This document shows positions 16,511 through 24,840 of a stretch of 64,000 nucleotides of DNA, in pieces. The stretch comes from Streptomyces reniochalinae. Its GTDB lineage: Bacteria; Actinomycetota; Actinomycetes; Streptomycetales; Streptomycetaceae. The stretch lies in assembly GCF_003323735.1 (NCBI RefSeq), contig NZ_QOIM01000033.1, positions 62,001-126,000 on the forward strand, given 5' to 3'. The notes beneath the pieces are model-generated. The model was not told where the DNA came from. It searched no databases and worked only from the letters and a program-made list of their open reading frames with translations. Within the stretch, counting starts at the first letter, position 1. Each line of letters begins with the position of its first letter. A program made the translations under genes and the position numbers.

Positions 16511-17796
16511 AGGATCTCCTCGCCCGCTGCCGCGTCCTGGGTCGCGTCCAGGGCGAAGGTGTGGGCCGGCCGCCAGTGCAGCACGACGTCGGCTCCGGCG
16601 GTGAGCCTGGTGTCGCGCTCCACGTTCTGCTCGTAGACCGTGAGGTCGGAGCACGCCGGGGTCTCCACCAGGTACTGCCAGGACACCCCGAGGTAGCCGG
16701 CGTCCTTGATGCGACCGGTGAGCTGGTTGTCGGTCGCCGGGACGGCGTCCGCCTCGTCCGGGTGAAGGAGGGCGATCTTCTCCGGCCGTACGCCGACGAG
16801 TATCTTCGTGCCCTTCTCGACGCTCTCGGCTCCCTCGACGGCGCAGCGGCTGGTGGGGAGCCGAAGCGTGACGTCGGCGCCGGCCACTTGGACCCGGGTC
16901 TCGCCGGGGGCTTCCTCAGCGGACGCTCCCTCCGGTGCCTCAGCCGCCCCCGCATCCGCTGGAGTCTCAGCCCCCTCCGGTGCCTCGAACACGATCGAGG
17001 TCCCACTTTCCACTGGCTCTTCCCCCTCCCCGGCCGCCTCGGCGCTCGGGCCGAGGGCGCTGAGGTGGGAGAGGATCTCGGCCTCGAACAGGTTCGAGGT
17101 GCCCAGGAAGTTCGCGACGAAAGTGGAGCGGGGGTTCTCGTACAGCTCGGCGGGCGGGCCGAGCTGCTCGACGCGGCCCCGGTACATCACGGCGACGCTG
17201 TCGGCCATGGTCATGGCCTCTTCCTGGTCGTGGGTGACGTGCACGAAGGTGATGCCGACCTCCGTCTGGATACGCTTGAGTTCGAGCTGCATCTGACGGC
17301 GCAGCTTGAGGTCGAGCGCCCCCAGTGGCTCGTCGAGGAGCAGGACACGAGGCCGGTTGATCAGCGCGCGGGCGAGGGCCACGCGCTGTTGCTGGCCGCC
17401 GGACAGCTGCCGTGGCTTGCGCCGGGCCATGCCGCCCAGCTGCACCAGGTCGAGCATCTCCGCCACCTGTGCGCGTACGGATTTCACACCGCGGCGGCGC
17501 AGTCCGAAGGCCACGTTCTCGGCTATGTCGAGGTGGGGGAAGAGCGCGTAGTTCTGGAAGACGGTGTTGACGGGGCGCTTGTGCGGGGGCAGGTGCGTGA
17601 TGTCGTCGTCGCCCAGCAGGATCGTGCCGCCGGTCGGCTCCTCCAGCCCCGCGAGCATGCGGAGGGTGGTGGTCTTGCCGCAGCCGGAGGCGCCGAGGAG
17701 GGCGAAGAAGGAGCCTTCGGGGATGGTGAGGTCGAGCGGGTGGACGGCGGTGAAGTCGCCGAAGGTCTTGCAGATACCGGAAAGAGTGATGGTCAT
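16507..17796 (-). CDS. potA: Polyamine ABC transporter ATPase PotA, with acidic insert
   Basis: 429 aa. Complete ABC ATPase: Walker [11 protein letters not shown]-loop [10 protein letters not shown], signature [15 protein letters not shown], Walker [12 protein letters not shown] and H-loop [11 protein letters not shown]-terminal TOBE/OB regulatory region follows. An insertion of roughly 60 residues, very rich in Glu, Ala, Gly and Pro (about 265-325), splits the linker between ATPase and TOBE regions; it is not normally present in PotA. Start ATG 17796 follows CGAGGA. The stop overlaps potB. Energises putrescine/spermidine import. Confidence 0.9.
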   Translation of the reverse strand: MTITLSGICKTFGDFTAVHPLDLTIPEGSFFALLGASGCGKTTTLRMLAGLEEPTGGTILLGDDDITHLPPHKRPVNTVFQNYALFPHLDIAENVAFGLRRRGVKSVRAQVAEMLDLVQLGGMARRKPRQLSGGQQQRVALARALINRPRVLLLDEPLGALDLKLRRQMQLELKRIQTEVGITFVHVTHDQEEAMTMADSVAVMYRGRVEQLGPPAELYENPRSTFVANFLGTSNLFEAEILSHLSALGPSAEAAGEGEEPVESGTSIVFEAPEGAETPADAGAAEAPEGASAEEAPGETRVQVAGADVTLRLPTSRCAVEGAESVEKGTKILVGVRPEKIALLHPDEADAVPATDNQLTGRIKDAGYLGVSWQYLVETPACSDLTVYEQNVERDTRLTAGADVVLHWRPAHTFALDATQDAAAGEEIL

Positions 17797-18160
17797 GGCC
17801 GGTCCTCGGAGGAGGGGCTGAGCCCGGCGGGCCGATGGGCCTCCCGCGGCGAACGGGGGAAGGTCGGAACCCGGCACGGGCGACTGCCCGACGGACGGAG
17901 GTGGAGACGGAGACGCGTGCGGTGCGGAGTCCCTTCCTGAAACGGCGGCGCTGCGTGGAGCGGAGGCACTGCGTGACGGCGGACGCGCTTCGTGAGATGA
18001 AGGCGTTCCCCGAGGGGGAAGTCCTTCCTGCGGCTTGGGCACTTCCTGTGGCGGAGACACTTCCTGTGCCGTAGGCACAGCCCGTGGCAGAGGCGCTCCC
18101 TGAAGTGGAATCCTTTCTGGAGCGGAGGGATCTCGCGCGTCGGCACAGAGCCCGGCGGGC
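17797..18160. other. Spacer between potD and potA, repeat-filled
   Basis: A 364-bp gap that interrupts an otherwise tight operon. Most of it is the 18-bp repeat array. The frame is open upstream of potA, but the sequence encodes only repetitive Pro/Gln/Ser-rich peptide without homology, so I treat it as non-coding. Confidence 0.5.
17928..18128. repeat. Degenerate 18-bp tandem repeat, ~11 units
   Basis: Successive units such as GCACTTCCTGTGGCGGAG (18039), ACACTTCCTGTGCCGTAG (18057) and GCACAGCCCGTGGCAGAG (18075) keep an 18-bp period. More diverged units extend left to about 17928 and right to 18128. The period is a multiple of three and the leftward frame stays open. Units differ at 30-50% of positions, so the array is old. 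Confidence 0.7.
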
Positions 18161-19402
18161 TCAGGCCCCGATGAGCTTGGAGAACTTCTCCTCGTACCGT
18201 GCCTCTTCCTTGGCGCTCATCGGGCGGAAGTTCTTTCCCTTGGCGATCATGTGCTGGTCGGGGAAGACGAGCGGGTCGTCCGCCAGCTCCTTGTCGATCT
18301 TCTCCATCTCGGCCTTGGCCCCGGTGACCGGGCAGATGTAGTTGACCCACGCGGCCAGCTGGGCGGCCACGTCGGGCTGGTAGTAGTAGTCGATCAGCGC
18401 TTCGGCGTTGCTCTGGTGGCGTGCCTCGGCGGGGACGAGAAGGTCGTCGGTGCCGAACAGGTAGCCGCGGTCGGGCACCGCGAAGGCGATGTCGTCGTTG
18501 TCCATCTGGAGTTGCACGATGTCGCCGGCCCAGGCCAGGCAGGCGGCGATGTCGCCGGAGTTCAGCTCGTCCAGGTAGTCGTTGCCGCTGAAGCGACGCA
18601 GCTGTTGGCGGTCCACGGCCTTCTGGATACGGGCGATCGCCGCGTCGAACTGGTCCTCGGTGAAGTGCTCGGAGTCGGCCCCCATGTCGAGCATGGTCAG
18701 ACCGACGGTGTCGGTCATCTCCGTCAGCATGGATATCCGGCCCTTGAGGGCGTCGTCCTCCAGCAGCTGCGAGACGCTGGTGATCTTCTTTCCCTTGGTG
18801 GCCTTCTTGTTGTAGGCCACGATGCAGGCGGTTCCCGCCCAGGGGTAGCTGTACTGCCGCCCGGGGTCGTGTGCCGCCGCGCGGAACCGGTCCTCCAGGT
18901 TGGTGACCGCGTGCGTCATGTTCGCCGGGTCGAGCCGCTGCACGTAGCCCTGCCTGATGAGGCGGCCCGCCATCCAGTCGGAGAGGCAGATCAGGTCGCG
19001 TCCGGTGCTCTGGCCCGCCGCGAGCTGCGGTTTGATCTTCCCGTAGAACTCGTTGTTGTCGTTGATGTCCTCGACGTACTTGACCTTGATCCCGGACTCG
19101 CGCTCGAAGCGGTCGAGCGTCGGATGCTTCTTCTTGTTCTTCTCGTCGACGTCGACGTAGAGCGGCCAGTTGGCGAAGTTGAGGACCTTCTCCTTCCTGG
19201 AGTAGTCGGGAGCTTCCTCGGCTCCTTCACCGCCTTTGCCGCCTGCGGCGGGCGGAATGCCGCAGGCGGCCAGGGTCGTTCCGGCGGCGGCGAGGGAGGC
19301 GGCCCGCAGCAGTCTGCGCCGGGACATCGCGGCGCGGCCGCTTGTCAGGCCGCGTTCCCACGCCTTGGCAACGGGCTCCGGCAGGCCTTCGTACAGGTCC
19401 AT
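18161..19402 (-). CDS. potD: Polyamine-binding lipoprotein PotD/PotF
   Basis: 413 aa, periplasmic-type spermidine/putrescine-binding protein. The export signal is unusual in position: about 25 residues precede a twin-arginine-like [16 protein letters not shown] followed by the lipobox LAAC, giving a Tat-type lipoprotein anchored outside the membrane. The mature part keeps PotD blocks ([41 protein letters not shown]). The ATG at 19402 has AGGAAGG at 9 nt; an internal start at MSRRRLL would give a conventional leader. First of the transporter genes after the aldehyde dehydrogenase. Confidence 0.9.
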   Translation of the reverse strand: MDLYEGLPEPVAKAWERGLTSGRAAMSRRRLLRAASLAAAGTTLAACGIPPAAGGKGGEGAEEAPDYSRKEKVLNFANWPLYVDVDEKNKKKHPTLDRFERESGIKVKYVEDINDNNEFYGKIKPQLAAGQSTGRDLICLSDWMAGRLIRQGYVQRLDPANMTHAVTNLEDRFRAAAHDPGRQYSYPWAGTACIVAYNKKATKGKKITSVSQLLEDDALKGRISMLTEMTDTVGLTMLDMGADSEHFTEDQFDAAIARIQKAVDRQQLRRFSGNDYLDELNSGDIAACLAWAGDIVQLQMDNDDIAFAVPDRGYLFGTDDLLVPAEARHQSNAEALIDYYYQPDVAAQLAAWVNYICPVTGAKAEMEKIDKELADDPLVFPDQHMIAKGKNFRPMSAKEEARYEEKFSKLIGA

Positions 19403-19555
19403 GGGGGACCGCCTTCCTGAAGGAGGAGGGGAAGGGGTGAAGGGGGAGGTGAGGGAGATGGGTGGGTGGGCAAAGGGATGGGGACGAGGGTGGGGGGCGA
19501 GCGTGAGGGGGCTGGGCCGGGGTCGCCAGGGGGCGGCCTCGCCGCTCGGCAGTGA

Positions 19556-19639
19556 CGCACCGCGGCTCGACGGTGGCGCACCCGCGGTTCGACGGTGGCG
19601 CACCCGCGGCTCGACGGTGGCACACCCGCGGCTCAGCGG
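19556..19639. repeat. 22-bp tandem repeat, four units
   Basis: CGCACCCGCGGTTCGACGGTGG (577-598 of 19 kb) and CGCACCCGCGGCTCGACGGTGG (599-620) are nearly identical. A 21-bp copy precedes them (19556) and a decayed copy follows, running into the aldehyde dehydrogenase stop codon. It is much better conserved than the other arrays in the window, so probably younger. No spacers, so not CRISPR. Confidence 0.8.
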
Positions 19640-21156
19640 TCGCCGAAAACCGTGCGGTGCCAGTCCTTGCGCACGAGGCCCGTCGTCTCCGACATGACGT
19701 GCTTGATCTGGGTGTACTCCTCGAAGGAGTAGGCGGACATGTCCTTGCCGTGTCCGGAGGCTTTGTAGCCGCCGTGTGGCATCTCGCTGATGATGGGGAT
19801 GTGGTCGTTGAGCCACACACACCCCGCCTGGATCTCGCGGGCAGCGCGCCCGGTGCGGAAGACCGAGCGGCTCCAGGCGGAGGCGGCCAGCCCGTAGGGG
19901 GTGTCGTTGGCCAGCGCGATGCCCTCGTCGTCGGTGTCGAACGGGAGGACGACGAGGACCGGGCCGAAGATCTCCTGCTGTACGACCTCGCTGTCCTGCG
20001 GGGCCGAGGTCAGGAGTGTCGGCCGGTAGTAGGCGCCCTTGGCGAGTTCTCCGCCAGGGGCCTCGCCGCCGGTGACGACGGTGGCGTAGGCGCGGGCCCG
20101 GTCCACGAAGCCGGCGACCCGGTCGCGCTGCGCGTGCGAGATCAGCGGGCCGAGATCCGTGTCCTGGGCGAACGGGTCACCGACACGCACGCCGCTCATC
20201 AGGTCGGCGACGGCGCTGACGAACGCGTCGTAGAGCGGACGCTGCACGTAGGCGCGGGTCGCGGCCGTGCAGTCCTGGCCTGTGTTGATCAACGCGCCCG
20301 CGACGGCTCCGTGAGCGGCGGCCTCCAGATCCGCGTCGTCGAACACCAGGAAGGGTGCCTTGCCGCCCAGTTCGAGGTGCAGGCGCTTGGCGGGCCGCGA
20401 CGCCGTGGTGGCGATCTCGGCGACCCGGCGGCCGACGGCGGTGGAGCCGGTGAAGGAGGTCATCGCGACATCGGGGTGGGCGACCAGCGCCTCGCCCGCG
20501 TCGTGGCCCGCGCCCGTCACGATGTTGACGACCCCGTCGGGGATGCCGGCCTCCGTCGCGGCCTGAGCGAACATCAGCGAGGTGAGAGGGGTCAGTTCAG
20601 AGGGCTTGAGCACGATGGTGTTGCCCGCGGCCACGGCCGGCAGGACCTTCCAGGCGGCCATCTGGAGCGGATAGTTCCAGGGAGCGATGGAGCCGATGAC
20701 GCCGAGCGGCTCGCGGCGGACGGCCGAGGTGTGCTCGCCGCTGTACTCGGCCGCTGCGGCGCCTGTGAGATGGCGTGCCGCGCCGGCGAAGAACGCCACG
20801 TTGTCGAAGGAGCCGGGAACGTCGAACTCGGCGGACAGCTTGAGGGGCTTTCCGCACTGGAGCGACTCGGCGTACACGAACGCGTCGGTCAGCTCGCCCA
20901 GCCGGGCGGCCCAGCGGTGCATGGCGTCGGAACGCTCGGCCGGGGTGGCGCCGGCCCAGCCTGGGAAGGCCTCGCGAGCGGCGCGGACCGCGGCGTCGAC
21001 GTCTGCGGGGCCGGCGAGTGCGATCGTGTGGACGTCCTCTCCCGTCGCCGGGTCGACGATCGCGTGTGAGCGGCCCGAGGTGCCGGGGCCGAGCCGTCCG
21101 GCCACGTACTGGGCACCCGCGGCGAACCGTTCGGACACATCGAAGCGCTGAACCAT
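19633..21156 (-). CDS. Aldehyde dehydrogenase (gamma-aminobutyraldehyde type)
   Basis: 507 aa. Typical ALDH blocks: SIAPWNYPLQM, LKPSELTPLT, TSFTGSTAVGRRV, LELGGKAPF with the general base, and the catalytic Cys in NTGQDCTAATR. It is the promoter-proximal gene of the polyamine operon (followed by potDABC and the FAD oxidoreductase), so oxidation of gamma-aminobutyraldehyde or its glutamyl form to the acid is the likely step. The N-terminal ~25 residues are longer than in E. coli PatD/PuuC. Start ATG at 21156 with AGGAG at 5-6 nt. Closely resembles the ALDH at 24841-26274, so the two are paralogues. Confidence 0.87.
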   Translation of the reverse strand: MVQRFDVSERFAAGAQYVAGRLGPGTSGRSHAIVDPATGEDVHTIALAGPADVDAAVRAAREAFPGWAGATPAERSDAMHRWAARLGELTDAFVYAESLQCGKPLKLSAEFDVPGSFDNVAFFAGAARHLTGAAAAEYSGEHTSAVRREPLGVIGSIAPWNYPLQMAAWKVLPAVAAGNTIVLKPSELTPLTSLMFAQAATEAGIPDGVVNIVTGAGHDAGEALVAHPDVAMTSFTGSTAVGRRVAEIATTASRPAKRLHLELGGKAPFLVFDDADLEAAAHGAVAGALINTGQDCTAATRAYVQRPLYDAFVSAVADLMSGVRVGDPFAQDTDLGPLISHAQRDRVAGFVDRARAYATVVTGGEAPGGELAKGAYYRPTLLTSAPQDSEVVQQEIFGPVLVVLPFDTDDEGIALANDTPYGLAASAWSRSVFRTGRAAREIQAGCVWLNDHIPIISEMPHGGYKASGHGKDMSAYSFEEYTQIKHVMSETTGLVRKDWHRTVFGDR

Positions 21157-21615
21157 CGGGACTCCTGACCACTACGGCGTGCGAGGCGTTGCGGTGGTCC
21201 CACGGCACGGCTCGCGTCGTCCGCCGACCCGCGTCCCACCGACGCCGGACCGTGGCCCGGACCACTGTTGGCAGCCGATCCTGGCAGGGGTTCAGCCATC
21301 CAACAAGGGATTCCGTAGTCATCTTTTGATTACGCCACGGAATCTGAACTCTGTTGTCTGTTCCGTCCGGCGCTCGGCATGCCCCGGACACCCCTGCCGC
21401 ACGGCCCGCGAGACGCCCGCGCGGAGGCAGGCAGACCGCGTGAAGCCCTCAAGCCGAGCCGACCCCGGCGCCAGGTCATGTGAAGAGCGTCCGGAAGGAC
21501 GTACGGGGAAGCCGGCGAAGACACGACGGCAGCGCGGGACCCGCCCACCGCGCGCGCCCGAGGCCGGGCGTCCGGTGGCGGGGGAGCGCTCAGCAGCCCC
21601 GCCGCCCCGGCCGGG
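21157..21615. promoter_or_regulatory. Upstream region of polyamine operon with inverted repeat
   Basis: A 459-bp gap between the polyamine operon start and the end of the DUF4190 gene. Near 21300-21360 the base composition drops in GC. There GATTCCGT (21309-21316) and ACGGAATC (21337-21344) form a perfect 8-bp inverted repeat spaced 20 bp, enclosing an AT-rich core. This is the best candidate for operator plus promoter of the operon. The remainder shows nothing recognisable. Confidence 0.5.
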
Positions 21616-22329
21616 TCACCTGCCGAGCGAGAGCGCCACAGGCACAGCAGCCGCGCCCCTGGCGCCGTAGGAGTCGCCACTGCCGCCCGGACCCGAGTCC
21701 CCACCACCGCTCTCGTCGGCCCAGACCGTCAAGGAGAGCGCCAGAAGCACGCTGACGATCACCGAAAGAGCGAGGCTGACGATGCCCAGCACGAAACCGG
21801 CCGTCGCCTGCGCCCGGCCGCCCAGCTCTCCCCTGCGCACCGCACGCCGGGCGCTGATCCCCAGGAGGAGCGCGACGGTGGAGGAGATCACGCTGAGGAA
21901 GCTGCCCCAGCAGGTGATGATCAGCACGGCACTGACGATGCCGACCACCATGGCGGCTATCGACTTGCCGGCCGGCAGGGGCGGACCCTGCCACCCGTAT
22001 CCGTAGGGGGCGTACGCAGCCGTACCGTGAGTGCCGTAGCCGCCCTGCGGGCCGTACCACGCACCGGCGCCGTACGCGCCCGCCGTGGGGTACCCCGCGG
22101 GCGCCGCGTGTCCGGGAGGTGTGCCGCCGTACGCGTTCGGCGCTTCCGCTCCGGCGTACCCGCTCTGCCCTCCGTACGGGGCACTCGCCGCCGAGCCGTA
22201 CGTACGGCCGGGCCCGTCAGGGGCCAGCGGTATCGGCGGCGGCTGGTCGCTCTCCTGGTTCTTGCCGCTGCTTCCGCCCGGCCGACCCGGCGCTCCGGAA
22301 GGCGGCGGGTCTCCCACCCCGTGGCCCAT
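21616..22329 (-). CDS. DUF4190 membrane protein
   Basis: 237 aa. The first ~130 residues are Gly/Pro/Tyr-rich and disordered (repeated PYGG, YGG and GYG elements). Two membrane segments follow: AAMVVGIVSAVLIITCWGSFLSVISSTVALLLG and GFVLGIVSLALSVIVSVLLALSL, separated by a basic loop with the [12 protein letters not shown] block typical of DUF4190. Function unknown; such proteins are common in actinobacteria. The ATG at 22329 is preferred to 22368 because a GAGAGGGGG site precedes it. Divergent from the adenosine-deaminase-like gene. Confidence 0.75.
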   Translation of the reverse strand: MGHGVGDPPPSGAPGRPGGSSGKNQESDQPPPIPLAPDGPGRTYGSAASAPYGGQSGYAGAEAPNAYGGTPPGHAAPAGYPTAGAYGAGAWYGPQGGYGTHGTAAYAPYGYGWQGPPLPAGKSIAAMVVGIVSAVLIITCWGSFLSVISSTVALLLGISARRAVRRGELGGRAQATAGFVLGIVSLALSVIVSVLLALSLTVWADESGGGDSGPGGSGDSYGARGAAAVPVALSLGR

Positions 22330-22510
22330 CGTGCCCCCTCTCGTGCCCTCCCCTGGTGCGCCTCCCATGCTATGCCGCGGCCCGGACAGGGCTCACTGCC
22401 GACTCCCCGCGTATACGTACATGCGTTCTGCCGCCTGATCGGCTCTCGGACTCCACCGCTGCGTGGCGGCGCCTACGATGATCCGGTCCCTCAAGAGCTG
22501 GAGGCACCTG

Positions 22511-23548
22511 TTGTCCGATTCTTCCGACCTGACCGCCTTCATCGCGGGCCTGCCCAAGGCCGAGCTGCACGTCCACCACGTCGGTTCCGCCTCGCCCCGT
22601 ATCGTCGCCGAACTCGCGGCACGGCATCCGGAAGCGGGCGTACCGGCCGATCCGGAAGCGCTCGCGGAGTACTTCACGTTCACCGACTTCGCCCACTTCA
22701 TCAAGGTCTACCTCGCCGTGGTGAGTCTCATCAGGGACGCGGAGGACGTGCGGCTGCTCACCTACGAGATCGCCCGTGACATGGCACGCCAGTCGATCCG
22801 CTACGCGGAGCTGACCGTCACCCCCTACAGCTCCGTCAGCCGCGGCATTCCGGACGGTGCGTTCCTGGAAGCGATCGAGGACGCCCGCCGGTCGGCGGAG
22901 CGGGAACTCGGCGTCGTGCTGCGCTGGACGTTCGACATCCCCGGTGAGGCAGGGCTGGAGTCGGCGGAGGAGACCGCCCGGATCGCGACCGAGATGACCC
23001 CCGAGGGGTTGGTCTCCTTCGGCCTCGGTGGCCCGGAGATCGGTGTCCCCAGGCCCCAGTTCAAGCCGTACTTCGACCGCGCGCTGGCCATCGGGCTGCA
23101 CAGCGTGCCGCACGCGGGCGAGACGACGGGCCCCGAGACGATCTGGGACGCGCTCACCTCACTGCGCGCCGAGCGCATCGGACACGGCACGAGCGCGGTG
23201 CGGGACCCCCGGCTGCTGGAGCACCTGGCGGAAAACCGCATCCCGCTGGAGGTCTGCCCCACCTCCAACATCGCGACCCGCGCCGTGGAGTCACTGGAGA
23301 ACCATCCGCTCGCCGAGATGGTCAAAGCGGGCGTCCTGGTCACGATTAACAGCGACGATCCACCGATGTTCGGCACGGATCTCAACACCGAGTACGGCAT
23401 CGCCGCGCGGCTTCTGGGGCTGGACGCGCCCGGGCTGGCGGCCCTCGCCCGGAACGCCGTCGAGGTGTCGTTCCTCGACACCGCGGGAAAGGCCCGGCTC
23501 CGCGAGGAGATCGACACCTACCTGGCCGGCTGGCAGCGTCACAAGTGA
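22511..23548 (+). CDS. Aminodeoxyfutalosine deaminase (adenosine deaminase family)
   Basis: 345 aa. Amidohydrolase of the adenosine deaminase family: HxH in AELHVHHVGSASP, catalytic His-Ala-Glu in VPHAGETTG, GHGTSA, CPTSNIATRAV, and the metal-binding Asp in TINSDDPPMFGT. The HVHHVGSASP variant, rather than HVHLEGS, matches what I recall of the Streptomyces enzyme that deaminates 6-amino-6-deoxyfutalosine in menaquinone synthesis; plain adenosine deaminase is the alternative. TTG at 22511 is chosen because GGAGG lies 6 nt before it; an upstream ATG at 22463 lacks a site. Its stop overlaps the next start (GTGA). Confidence 0.8.
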   Translation: MSDSSDLTAFIAGLPKAELHVHHVGSASPRIVAELAARHPEAGVPADPEALAEYFTFTDFAHFIKVYLAVVSLIRDAEDVRLLTYEIARDMARQSIRYAELTVTPYSSVSRGIPDGAFLEAIEDARRSAERELGVVLRWTFDIPGEAGLESAEETARIATEMTPEGLVSFGLGGPEIGVPRPQFKPYFDRALAIGLHSVPHAGETTGPETIWDALTSLRAERIGHGTSAVRDPRLLEHLAENRIPLEVCPTSNIATRAVESLENHPLAEMVKAGVLVTINSDDPPMFGTDLNTEYGIAARLLGLDAPGLAALARNAVEVSFLDTAGKARLREEIDTYLAGWQRHK

Positions 23549-24270
23549 GCGTCCCCGATCCGCTGCGCGTGGTGACCGCTGTCGCACACCGGGGCGCGCC
23601 CTTCGTGGCCCGGGAGAACACCCTGCCCTCCTTCCGTGCCGCCGTCACGGCGGGCGCGGACGCCGTCGAGCTGGACGTACGGCTCACCCGCGACCGGATC
23701 CCCGTGGTGCTGCACGACCGCACACTGGCGCGGCTGTGGGGGCATGACGTCGCGGTGGCCGCGCTGACCCGGCAGCGGCTGGCCTCCCTGGCGGCGGGCG
23801 TGCCCACCCTGGCCGAGGCACTGGCCGCCACACGGGCGGTCCGCACGCTGATCGATCTTCCGGACCCGGCGGCCGTGCCGGCCACTGTCGCCGCGGTGCG
23901 CGAGGCGGGCGCCGCCGAGCGCGTGTACTACTGCGGCGGCCCGGTGGCGATGCGCGGGGTACGCGCCGCTGACCCGGGCGCGGAAGTGGCGCTCAGCTGG
24001 GACCGCGCGGCACCGGTGCGCCCGACGCTGCTGGAGGAGCTGCGTCCCCGCTGGCTCAACTACGGTTTCGGACTGCTCACGGCCCCGCTGGTGGCCCGGG
24101 CGCACGCAGACGGCCGCCTCGTGTCCGCGTGGACGGCCGACCGGGTGCGCACGATGCGCCGGCTCGCAATGATGGGGGTGGACGCGATCACCACCAACCA
24201 CATCGAGCGGCTCGTCCGCGACCGGGCGAACGCGGCCGGGACGCACGGTTGGAGCGGGGCTGTTACCTGA
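23545..24270 (+). CDS. Glycerophosphodiester phosphodiesterase family protein
   Basis: 241 aa, single GDPD domain (TIM barrel). Catalytic blocks are visible: HRG...EN in VAHRGAPFVARENT, ELD in AVELDVRLTRD and the His in PVVLHD. These enzymes hydrolyse glycerophosphodiesters to sn-glycerol-3-phosphate and an alcohol; no signal peptide is seen, so it is cytoplasmic. The GTG start overlaps the deaminase stop by 4 bp, so translation is coupled, although the two enzymes have no obvious pathway link. The C-terminus is complete. Confidence 0.85.
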   Translation: MSVPDPLRVVTAVAHRGAPFVARENTLPSFRAAVTAGADAVELDVRLTRDRIPVVLHDRTLARLWGHDVAVAALTRQRLASLAAGVPTLAEALAATRAVRTLIDLPDPAAVPATVAAVREAGAAERVYYCGGPVAMRGVRAADPGAEVALSWDRAAPVRPTLLEELRPRWLNYGFGLLTAPLVARAHADGRLVSAWTADRVRTMRRLAMMGVDAITTNHIERLVRDRANAAGTHGWSGAVT

Positions 24271-24343
24271 GCGGCTTACGGTGGGCGCGGTGGGAATGGT
24301 TGGCTTCCCTCCGACGCCTACGCTCTCGGGAACGGAGCCCACC

Positions 24344-24697
24344 GTGCTCATCTTCGGCACCTCAAGCAAGCTGGTGCAGCTGGCCATGCTGAACCTGCTC
24401 TGCGGCTTCTGCGGCAATCCGGCCGCGCACCCGCTGCGCAAACGGGTCACGAAGTTCTCCCTGTTCTTCATTCCGCTCTTCCCGATCGCACCCGCGAAGC
24501 ACTCGATCCAGTGCACGTTCTGCGGCGCCGGGACCGAGATCTCCAAGGAGTCGGCGGAGCAGATGCTCGCCCACGGTGGCGCGCCCGGCGGCCAGTTCGG
24601 CCCGCAGGGCGGCAACGGTGTCCCGCCGCAGCCGGGTGCCGCGCCGAACGGCAACCCCTTCGCCGCCCAGCAGCCGCAGAACCCGTACCAGTCCTGA
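24344..24697 (+). CDS. Zinc-ribbon membrane-associated protein
   Basis: 117 aa. Two CxxC pairs (CGFCGNPAAH and CTFCGAGTEIS) form a zinc ribbon interrupted by a short hydrophobic stretch (KFSLFFIPLFPIAP). A Gly/Pro/Gln-rich tail ends NPYQS. This resembles the zinc-ribbon_15 proteins found widely in actinobacteria, function unknown. GTG at 24344 follows CGGAG at 7 nt. The gene ends before a strong bidirectional terminator and converges on the aldehyde dehydrogenase. Confidence 0.75.
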   Translation: MLIFGTSSKLVQLAMLNLLCGFCGNPAAHPLRKRVTKFSLFFIPLFPIAPAKHSIQCTFCGAGTEISKESAEQMLAHGGAPGGQFGPQGGNGVPPQPGAAPNGNPFAAQQPQNPYQS

Positions 24698-24751
24698 GGC
24701 GGTGACGAGCCTCTGACGGAGCGCTGGGGGCGCGCCGGACCGTGGCACGGA

Positions 24752-24795
24752 CGAGGGGCCCGCACCCACCGTGCACGGTGGGTGCGGGCCCCTCG
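24752..24795. terminator. Bidirectional terminator, 44-bp perfect palindrome
   Basis: Twenty-two-base arms beginning CGAGGGGCCCGCACCC are perfectly complementary with no unpaired spacer (centre GTGCAC). It lies between convergent genes, 54 bp after the zinc-ribbon stop and 45 bp before the aldehyde dehydrogenase stop, so it can end both transcripts. Confidence 0.88.
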
Positions 24796-24840
24796 GGTGC
24801 CGTGTGAGAGCCCGAGCGGAAGCTCAGCCGGCCACGTGGC

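Noticed and set aside
15539..18078. Long N-terminal extensions of PotB and PotA
   Set aside because: These frames run into the upstream gene or the 18-bp repeat, while well-placed starts with coupling or Shine-Dalgarno sites exist at 16510 and 17796.
19556..19639. CRISPR array
   Set aside because: Units are contiguous with no spacers, and no cas genes are in the window.
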